Positions 1 through 5,308 of a stretch of DNA of 5,308 nt are shown in pieces (position 1 is the first letter of the stretch; the number at the start of each line of letters is the position of its first letter). This stretch comes from Holosporaceae bacterium (GTDB taxonomy: Bacteria; Pseudomonadota; Alphaproteobacteria; UBA3830): positions 1-5,308 of the forward strand of contig JAISMI010000003.1 in assembly GCA_031276835.1 (NCBI GenBank). The letters run 5' to 3'. The notes under the pieces are model-generated. The model was not told where the DNA came from. It saw only the letters and a list, made by a program, of their open reading frames with translations, and searched no databases. A program made the position numbers and the translations under genes.

Positions 1-937
1 CAAACTCCTGCCGATGCTCTAGTCCTTTAAATGAAAATAATCCTCGCCGGAATGATTTCTTATCCAGACCATTTTGAATGCAGGCCGCATAGCTGGCCGC
101 GATATTTTGACGGTTATGATCGCCGTCCAGAAATGGACTTTTTTCGCAGACGATTTCTTGCGCGCCGCTAAGACAATCCACGAGTTTATTTTCTTTCCAT
201 CCGACTCCGAACTCCGGAACTTCTTTTCCGGAAATTGGGATTGCGCAGGGGTGATTTATCTTTTTTAGAAATTCAAAAATTTTTCTGCAGTGAATATTAT
301 CTATTCCGACGATGGCGGTGGATTTTTTATGGAAATTGGCGAAAATTTTTTGCTTGCTGGCTATATAACCTTCCATTCCGCCGTGACGAGTTAAATGATC
401 CGAAGTTATGTTCAGTAAAATAGCCGTATCAAATCCTAGAATGTTACAGGATTCCAGTTGATAGGAGGATAGTTCAAGAATAAAGAAATCAGCGTTGGCG
501 TTTAGGGATAAAATCGAATTTCCAAAATTTCCGCCGACGGCGGATTTTTTTCCCGCAAACTGAAATAAATGATGAATTAAAGCCGTCGTTGTGGATTTAC
601 CGTTTGTTCCGCTGATACATATGTTGATTTTATCCGCGACATGACGCTGAAATAAATCAACGTCGTTTAAAATCGGAACGAGTTTTTGACGGGCCGCTTT
701 TACCGCCGGATGAACGTTTGGCCATAGTAAATTTATTCCTGGACTGACGACAATCGCGTCGAATTTTTCATTGCAAAAATTTTCGAGAGATAAACAAGTT
801 TCATCGGCGATCGCTGAATCATCGTAGGAAAACGCTTTCGCTCCGCCGGCGATTAACGAGTTGAGAATGGATTTTCCGGTTTTCCCCAGACCGATTACGC
901 CGACGCGTTTATTTTTGTAAGAATCCAAAACAATCAT
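1..937 (-). CDS. murD: UDP-N-acetylmuramoylalanine--D-glutamate ligase MurD, 3' truncated by window edge
   Basis: An open frame of 312 codons starts at ATG 935-937 and runs off the left edge without a stop. MurD adds D-glutamate to UDP-MurNAc-L-alanine in the cytoplasm. Visible features are the N-terminal Rossmann-like UDP-binding domain with GLGKTGKS (16-23) and VVSPGI (63-68), then the ATPase domain with P-loop GTNGKSTTT (110-118), GGNFGNS (135-141), ELSSYQLE (155-162), LNITSDHLTRHGG (175-187), K195 at the carbamylated-lysine position, GDHNRQN (272-278) and GLEHRQEF (305-312). ELSSYQLE is the MurD form of this motif and separates it from MurC, MurE and MurF. MurD is usually about 440-460 residues, so most of the C-terminal D-Glu-binding domain is outside the window. 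One departure is HLTRH, where HLDRH is usual. The start shares ATGA with the mraY stop, and no strong ribosome site precedes it, so coupled translation is likely. Confidence 0.96.
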   Translation of the reverse strand, partial: MIVLDSYKNKRVGVIGLGKTGKSILNSLIAGGAKAFSYDDSAIADETCLSLENFCNEKFDAIVVSPGINLLWPNVHPAVKAARQKLVPILNDVDLFQRHVADKINICISGTNGKSTTTALIHHLFQFAGKKSAVGGNFGNSILSLNANADFFILELSSYQLESCNILGFDTAILLNITSDHLTRHGGMEGYIASKQKIFANFHKKSTAIVGIDNIHCRKIFEFLKKINHPCAIPISGKEVPEFGVGWKENKLVDCLSGAQEIVCEKSPFLDGDHNRQNIAASYAACIQNGLDKKSFRRGLFSFKGLEHRQEF

Positions 938-2010
938 CTTATCTTCAACGTTGCCAATCCAATTAAAGCGAAAACAAATGAAATAATCCAGAACCGAATA
1001 ACCACCGTCGACTCTGTCCATCCTTTTTTTTCAAAATGGTGATGTATTGGCGCCATTAGAAAAATCCTCCTGCCGGTGTATCGGAAGTAAAAAACCTGAA
1101 TCATGACGGACAACGCCTCCAGCACGAATAATCCTCCTATTATAGCCAGCACGAATTCATGTTTTATGATTACGCTTATTCCGCCCAAAGCGCCGCCGAT
1201 GGCAAGCGATCCGGTGTCTCCCATAAATATCATCGCCGGAGGAGCGTTATACCATAAAAATCCCAAACATGCGCCGATTAACGCGCCGCAAAATATACAT
1301 AATTCTCCGACTGAGGCTACATAGACGAGCTGCAAATAGTTGGCGAAAACAAAATGTCCAACCAAATAACTGATGATTCCTAAACATAACGCCGCCAGCA
1401 TGGATGGAAAAGTCGCCAATCCATCCAATCCATCAGTCAGATTTACGGCGTTGGAACTTCCAACAATTACGATCGTCGTAAATATTATTAAAAATATAGA
1501 ATTATTTATGGTGAAGCTTTTTAGAAATGGAAAAGTTAAACAGCCGGCAATTTCCGGAGTTCTTAATTGCTCCACAAAATATGAAAAAGTCAATGCGACG
1601 ATCGTCTGGAAAAATAATTTCTTTTTTCCTCGAATTCCTCGGGAATTTTTTAATTTTACCTTTAGAAAATCGTCGTAAAATCCCAATAGGCAGTAGGATA
1701 CGGTCAATAAAATTAGCAAAATTAGATAGTTATTAGCGATATCTCCCCACAACAAAGAAGAAATTATCGTGCCGGCGACGATAATTGCGCCGCCCATCGT
1801 CGGAATCCCCTCTTTGCTTAAAATATGCGACTCCGGACCGTCGTTCCGAATAGGTTGGGAATGTTTCGAGTGTCTTATAAAATATGGATATAATAAAAAA
1901 CTAATCGCCAAGGAGGTCAGCAGAGCGCACATGGTTCGAAAAGTAATGTAGCGCAGTAGATTCATTCCGGATATGAAATTCAAATATGGAAATAAAAAAT
2001 TATAAAACAT
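934..2010 (-). CDS. mraY: Phospho-N-acetylmuramoyl-pentapeptide transferase MraY
   Basis: This 358-residue polytopic inner-membrane enzyme transfers phospho-MurNAc-pentapeptide from UDP to undecaprenyl phosphate, forming lipid I. The length matches the family (about 360). Motifs in order are RNDGPESH (55-62), IPTMGG (69-74), FYDDFLKV (111-118) with the catalytic Asp pair D113/D114, NAVNLTDGLDGLA (187-199) with D193, FLWYNAPPAMIFMGDTGS (251-268) with D265, and APIHHHFEKKGW (320-331) with the His triad 323-325. The protein ends RFWIIS...GLATLKIR. About ten hydrophobic segments alternate with these cytoplasmic loops. All expected catalytic residues are present. The ATG start is supported because the residues before YITFR align with the N-terminus of known MraY proteins; an internal Met16 would remove the first part of membrane segment 1. 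It starts 2 bases after the murF stop and ends in TGA inside an ATGA overlap with murD. Confidence 0.98.
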   Translation of the reverse strand: MFYNFLFPYLNFISGMNLLRYITFRTMCALLTSLAISFLLYPYFIRHSKHSQPIRNDGPESHILSKEGIPTMGGAIIVAGTIISSLLWGDIANNYLILLILLTVSYCLLGFYDDFLKVKLKNSRGIRGKKKLFFQTIVALTFSYFVEQLRTPEIAGCLTFPFLKSFTINNSIFLIIFTTIVIVGSSNAVNLTDGLDGLATFPSMLAALCLGIISYLVGHFVFANYLQLVYVASVGELCIFCGALIGACLGFLWYNAPPAMIFMGDTGSLAIGGALGGISVIIKHEFVLAIIGGLFVLEALSVMIQVFYFRYTGRRIFLMAPIHHHFEKKGWTESTVVIRFWIISFVFALIGLATLKIR

Positions 2011-2012
2011 GA

Positions 2013-3386
2013 TTACCGATCCGACTTTTGTACTTGTTCGACTATTAGATTCATTTTCATGGAATTGGATCCCTTTACCAAAACGCAGTCGCCGTCTTGG
2101 ATTGACTCGAGGACTTTTTTCGACAGCTCCAACGAATTTTCGGCCCAGGCGCCTTTTTTACAATCTCTAAGATTATCAAATAGTTGTTTTGCTAAGGGAC
2201 CGCAAGCAAAGACGGCGTCTATTCCAAATTTATCGATGGTCGCCGATAAGTTTCTATGGTAATGGATTGCATCTTTTCCCAATTCCAGCATGTCTCCCAA
2301 CGCTAAAATTTTTCTTCGATCGTTAGGCAACGATTGAATGGCAGATTTTAGCGACGTTGGGCAGGCGTTGTAGGAATCGTCCACTAGAATTATATTTCTA
2401 TTTTTCACATAAATGCTTGCTCCGCGCCCTGGCGAAGAACTAAATAAACCGACCGCGTTAGCCAATTTTTGCAAGGATATTCCAGAAATAAGATGGGCGC
2501 ATAAAATTGACGATAAGCTATTGAAGATCAATGAATAATTTGAATTGACCGCCGAGTATTTTATTTTTTCTCCCAAAATTTCTGCGATAATTTCCCAATA
2601 ATCGCCAACGTTATTTTGTACAAGAATTTGCGCGTCGGCGTTTTTCAAGCCGAATGTAAAAACGTTTTTTATTCCATTTTCCGCGGCCCGTCTTTTTAAA
2701 AAGTCCGCGTAGGGAGAATCTTGTGGAATAACGACCGCCTCCTGCGGTTTAATGGTTTCAAAAATTTCAGATTTTGCTTTGGCTATATCCCAAATCGAGT
2801 TGAAAAATTCCAAATGAGCTTCGCAAACTTGGGAAATAACGGAAACCGAAGGCGGTACGATATTTATCAATTTTTTTATGTCGCCTTGGCCGCTCATGCC
2901 CATTTCGAAAATACCAAATTTTGCGTTCCTTGGCGCCGTGGCGGCGCATATGGGCAATCCGATTTGGCTATTGAAATTTTTTTTCGACGCATAAACTTGA
3001 TTTTTTATCTCAGGCTGACTGAAAAGAATGTGAAAAATCAAATTCTTAGTCGTTGTTTTGCCAACGCTGCCGGTGATTCCTACATATTTTGCGTCGGGGG
3101 ACTTGGCGATGTTATACCTTGCCAATTTTAATAGGGCCTCGTAGGAAGATTTTACCTTTATGATTCTTTTTGCGTCGACGTTGGATATATTTTTTTCAGA
3201 GATCGCCAAAACGGCTCCATTATCCATCGCCGCCCCTATGAATTTATGTCCGTCGATTTTTTCTCCCTCTAGGGCTATAAATAGGTCTCCGGTTTTTGCA
3301 TCGTTGGAATTGACGCAAACGTCGTCTATATTTTCTGTAATTGTTTGATCGAAAATCTCCGACAGTTCATTTGCTGAAAAAATCAT
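2013..3386 (-). CDS. murF: UDP-N-acetylmuramoyl-tripeptide--D-alanyl-D-alanine ligase MurF
   Basis: This 457-residue cytoplasmic ligase adds D-Ala-D-Ala to UDP-MurNAc-tripeptide, completing the soluble pentapeptide precursor. Visible motifs are GDLFIALEGEKIDGHKFI in the N-terminal uridine-binding domain (33-50), the P-loop GSVGKTT (106-112), NFNSQIGLP (137-145), EMGMSG (161-166), EAHLEFF (189-195), SPGRG (318-322), DDSYNACPTS (336-345), LALGDMLELG (361-370) and VKGSNSMKMN (437-446). EMGMSG, the DSYNA motif and GDMLELG identify MurF rather than another Mur ligase. I chose the ATG at 3384-3386, which overlaps murE by 20 bases and begins MIFSANELSEIF, a normal MurF N-terminus. A TTG at 3426-3428 would add 14 residues with no family resemblance and a longer overlap. 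Oddities are NSN (26-28) in place of DSR, NYS (283-285) where GRH is common, and Cys342 for Asn. The stop is TAA, 2 bases before mraY. Confidence 0.96.
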   Translation of the reverse strand: MIFSANELSEIFDQTITENIDDVCVNSNDAKTGDLFIALEGEKIDGHKFIGAAMDNGAVLAISEKNISNVDAKRIIKVKSSYEALLKLARYNIAKSPDAKYVGITGSVGKTTTKNLIFHILFSQPEIKNQVYASKKNFNSQIGLPICAATAPRNAKFGIFEMGMSGQGDIKKLINIVPPSVSVISQVCEAHLEFFNSIWDIAKAKSEIFETIKPQEAVVIPQDSPYADFLKRRAAENGIKNVFTFGLKNADAQILVQNNVGDYWEIIAEILGEKIKYSAVNSNYSLIFNSLSSILCAHLISGISLQKLANAVGLFSSSPGRGASIYVKNRNIILVDDSYNACPTSLKSAIQSLPNDRRKILALGDMLELGKDAIHYHRNLSATIDKFGIDAVFACGPLAKQLFDNLRDCKKGAWAENSLELSKKVLESIQDGDCVLVKGSNSMKMNLIVEQVQKSDR

Positions 3387-4833
3387 TTTTACACGCGTCC
3401 AATACAATTTTTTTATCGCTAAAATCAATCAATTCTTTTCCAATTTGCTGATAGGTTTCATGTCCTTTTCCGGCTATTAACAAAACATCCCCATCAGATA
3501 GCATTTTTATCGCAAATTCAATGGCTTTTTTTCTATTTTCTATTTCGATGGCGCTGGGACATCCTTCTAAAATCATTTTTCTAATTTTGGCGGGGTCTTC
3601 AAATCTTGGATTATCGTCGGTTACGACAATAACGTCGGAAAATTTTTCTGCGATTTGTCCCATTAAAATTCGCTTTTCTTTATCTCGATCTCCGCCGCAT
3701 CCAAAAACCGTAATTATTTGATTTTTTGTATAATTTCGCAGAGATAAAATTGCATTTTGCAAAGCGTCCGGAGTGTGGGCGTAGTCTATATATATTTGCG
3801 CCAATTTAAATTTGGTTATAAATTCGAGTCGTCCGCAAATGGGATGCAATTTTTGTAATTCATCCAGAATTTTTTCGACGTCGATTCCGCAGAAATAACA
3901 AGTTGCCGCCGCGCATAGGGAGTTATAAATTTGAAATTCTCCTTGAAGCGGTAAAATAAATGAAAATTCTTTTCCGAAAAAAGAAATTTTGGCCGACTGA
4001 CCGGATTCCATCGGTCGAACGTCGAGAATTTTTACGTCGTTTGAATTATATCCGTAGTCGACGCATTTTATGCCTCGATTTTTGGCGATATCGTGAATTT
4101 TTTCCGAATATTTATTATCGGAGTTTACCACAAAAACAGAATTCTCACGGGCCAATTCCGAAAATAGTTTCGCCTTAGCGTTCCAATAATTTTCGAGAGT
4201 TAAATGGTAATCCAAATGATCCTGTGAAAAATTTGTAAAGGCGCATACGTTGAATTGTATTTCATCCACGCGGCGTTGCTCAATTCCCTGGCTGGATGTT
4301 TCCATGGCAATGTTTGTGATTCCGTCTTCGCTCAACCGACGCAGGATTTTATGCAACTGAAGGCAATCGGGAGAGGTCATATTATGGGGTAATTTTTCAT
4401 AGCTTTCTCGGGTAATTACCCCAAGAGTTCCGATGCTGGCGGCGTTAATATTCAGACCGATCCAAATTTGCCTAATGATATCCGCCGTCGAGCTTTTCCC
4501 GTTTGTTCCGGCGATCGCCGCGATCTTATCGAAACGATGTGGAAAAAATCTTGAGGCCGCATGCGCCAATTCTGCGCGGACATTTTTTGCGGAGATAAAC
4601 AAAACGTCGTTTTGAATATGAACGCAATTTTGTTCTCCGCTCTGCAGAATATATTTTGCTCCTCTGGAAATCGCTTCTTGGACGTGATTTTTTCTATTTT
4701 CCTCGTTTCGATTTAACGCGATAAACATGCCGTCGGGAGTAACCAACTTGGAATTATCTTCGAGAGCGGGCACAATCATTATGCCCAGCGACGGATCAAT
4801 TTTAAAACTCAACAATTCTTGTAGATTTTTCAT
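3367..4833 (-). CDS. murE: UDP-N-acetylmuramoyl-L-alanyl-D-glutamate--2,6-diaminopimelate ligase MurE
   Basis: This 488-residue cytoplasmic ATP-dependent ligase adds meso-diaminopimelate to UDP-MurNAc-L-Ala-D-Glu. The length is normal for MurE. In order it shows an N-terminal uridine-binding domain (about 1-100), a central ATPase domain with P-loop GTNGKSS (109-115), METSSQG (177-183), QDHLDYH (204-210) and K220 at the place of the carbamylated lysine, then GEFQIYN (298-304), and a C-terminal ligase domain (from about 335) with YIDYAHTPDAL (348-358), DDNPR (406-410) and GKGHET (455-460). DDNPR indicates meso-DAP rather than lysine as substrate. Departures from the family are Q182 for the usual His of SSHGL, Q301 for the first Asn of the G.FN..N motif, and NSK (27-29) for the uridine-binding DSR. 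The ATG start lies inside the ftsI end, 32 bases before the end of its stop, after an AG-rich stretch. The stop is TGA. The gene is intact. Confidence 0.97.
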   Translation of the reverse strand: MKNLQELLSFKIDPSLGIMIVPALEDNSKLVTPDGMFIALNRNEENRKNHVQEAISRGAKYILQSGEQNCVHIQNDVLFISAKNVRAELAHAASRFFPHRFDKIAAIAGTNGKSSTADIIRQIWIGLNINAASIGTLGVITRESYEKLPHNMTSPDCLQLHKILRRLSEDGITNIAMETSSQGIEQRRVDEIQFNVCAFTNFSQDHLDYHLTLENYWNAKAKLFSELARENSVFVVNSDNKYSEKIHDIAKNRGIKCVDYGYNSNDVKILDVRPMESGQSAKISFFGKEFSFILPLQGEFQIYNSLCAAATCYFCGIDVEKILDELQKLHPICGRLEFITKFKLAQIYIDYAHTPDALQNAILSLRNYTKNQIITVFGCGGDRDKEKRILMGQIAEKFSDVIVVTDDNPRFEDPAKIRKMILEGCPSAIEIENRKKAIEFAIKMLSDGDVLLIAGKGHETYQQIGKELIDFSDKKIVLDACKNDFFSK

Positions 4834-5308
4834 AGTTTTTCTTCATCATATTTTTCCAATCCGGTTCCGGATCCGACGAGACGGTTATTTCCAGCATTGC
4901 GGCTATTCTTTTAATAATACGCGCGGCCAGCGGAGCGGCGTTCCATCCGGCGGTTTTATATCCATGGGTTTTCGGCGTCGCCTTTGGCTCGTCAAGTACC
5001 ACGTACACCGAATATTGAGGATTGGTCATGGGGAAGGCGCCGACAAATCCGGCGTAGTTGGCGTTTTTCAGATAGCGACCATTTTTTTGTTTTTCAGCGG
5101 TTCCAGATTTTCCGCCAACCAAATACCCAGGAACGTCGGCGAATCTATTTCTGCCTTCGGTTACGTTTATGCGCATCAATGCCCTAATGAGATTTGAGGT
5201 TTTGGAAGAGACGATTCGACGTCCTGGAATCGCGTTTTCACGTTTCAGTAGAGTTGGATTATTCAGAATTCCGTCGTTTAGCATTCCGGATACTACCGTT
5301 ATCATATG
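4802..5308 (-). CDS. ftsI: Peptidoglycan D,D-transpeptidase FtsI (PBP3), C-terminal part, 5' truncated by window edge
   Basis: This is the last 168 codons of a class B penicillin-binding protein, ending in TAA. FtsI is anchored in the inner membrane with its catalytic domain in the periplasm, where it cross-links septal peptidoglycan during division. The third transpeptidase active-site motif is visible as GGKSGTAEK (K at 5108-5110); it is KSG where most relatives have KTG. It is preceded by TEGRNRFADVPGY, which matches the usual VTEGTG..ADVPGY stretch with changes at the TG. After it come the family-like NYAGFVGAFP and a C-terminal TAGWNAAPLAARII segment. The catalytic SxxK and SxN motifs lie beyond the right edge. 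The in-frame ATG at 5303-5305 is internal, not the start. The last 32 bases overlap murE. The position before murE in a dcw cluster favours FtsI over the related elongation enzyme PBP2. Confidence 0.93.
   Translation of the reverse strand, partial: HMITVVSGMLNDGILNNPTLLKRENAIPGRRIVSSKTSNLIRALMRINVTEGRNRFADVPGYLVGGKSGTAEKQKNGRYLKNANYAGFVGAFPMTNPQYSVYVVLDEPKATPKTHGYKTAGWNAAPLAARIIKRIAAMLEITVSSDPEPDWKNMMKKNYEKSTRIVEF

Larger units (their letters stand above)
1..5308 (-). other. dcw cluster segment, ftsI-murE-murF-mraY-murD operon
   Basis: Five genes in a row are read on the minus strand in the order typical of the division and cell wall cluster. The junctions are a 32-base overlap, a 20-base overlap, a 2-base gap and a 4-base ATGA overlap, so no junction has room for a promoter or terminator. 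Cotranscription from a promoter upstream of ftsI, outside the right edge, is the natural inference. No strong Shine-Dalgarno sequence precedes the internal starts; the best is an AG-rich GAAGAAAAA just before murE. This fits translational coupling between neighbouring genes. By family knowledge ftsW, murG and murC often follow murD, but they are not in view. Confidence 0.93.

Noticed and set aside
1..933. Possible gene-free or + strand coding region at the left end
   Set aside because: The minus strand is open from 937 to the left edge and translates into clear MurD motifs; the small + strand frames there are shadows.
2932..2948. Short GC-rich inverted repeat (GCGCC...GGCGC)
   Set aside because: A 5-base stem inside conserved murF coding sequence with no T-run or gene boundary nearby; most likely chance from Ala and Pro codons.
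2721..3131. 136-codon open frame on the + strand
   Set aside because: It is antisense to the conserved ATPase core of murF, with an arginine- and aromatic-rich translation resembling no known protein; it is a shadow frame.
3367..3370. ATGA at the murE stop as a coupled murF start
   Set aside because: The ATG at 3368-3370 is not in the murF frame, so it cannot start MurF; the in-frame ATG is at 3384-3386.
3387..3428. Upstream TTG start for murF adding 14 residues
   Set aside because: The extra residues do not resemble MurF N-termini and would lengthen the overlap with murE to 62 bases; the ATG at 3384-3386 gives a normal MurF start.
4727..5197. 156-codon open frame on the + strand
   Set aside because: It lies antisense across the ftsI/murE junction, has no family motifs or plausible ribosome site, and is explained by the composition of the real genes opposite.
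4802..5308. Partial PBP as PBP2 (MrdA) rather than FtsI
   Set aside because: The gene directly precedes and overlaps murE in a dcw cluster, and the tail with TAGWNAAP fits FtsI; PBP2 usually sits with rodA/mreBCD.

Overview
The window is a continuous minus-strand segment of a bacterial dcw (division and cell wall) cluster. Read in the direction of transcription, from the right edge to the left, it holds the 3' end of ftsI, then complete murE, murF and mraY, then the first 312 codons of murD. This is the classical ftsI-murE-murF-mraY-murD order. The right edge cuts ftsI and the left edge cuts murD.

The organism is a Gram-negative-type bacterium. MurE carries the DDNPR signature of meso-diaminopimelate-adding ligases. 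The sequence style suggests an alphaproteobacterium: the MraY core and C-terminus, the LNITSDHL...HGGMEGY stretch of MurD, and the TAGWNAAP tail of FtsI. Base composition is moderately AT-rich, about 41% G+C in the four lines counted by hand. Together with changes at several normally conserved Mur-ligase positions, this would fit a faster-evolving, perhaps host-associated lineage such as a Holosporales- or Rickettsiales-like group. That placement is inference. TGA is used as a genuine stop (murE, mraY), so the genetic code looks standard at that codon.

Layout: ftsI 3' end at 4802-5308, murE at 3367-4833, murF at 2013-3386, mraY at 934-2010 and murD 5' part at 1-937. Junctions are a 32-base overlap (ftsI/murE), a 20-base overlap (murE/murF), a 2-base gap (murF/mraY) and a 4-base ATGA overlap (mraY/murD). 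There is no intergenic space, and I see no internal terminator, RNA gene, repeat, mobile element or CRISPR. The promoter must lie beyond the right edge.

How the genes work together: MurD adds D-Glu, MurE adds meso-DAP and MurF adds D-Ala-D-Ala to the UDP-MurNAc peptide in the cytoplasm. MraY moves the phospho-MurNAc-pentapeptide to undecaprenyl phosphate to make lipid I. FtsI cross-links the finished peptidoglycan at the division septum.

I did not find an undescribed system. The points worth a second look are residue-level departures in MurE, MurF and MurD, the overlapping gene junctions, two A8 tracts, and an over-represented CGACG pentamer tied to codon context.
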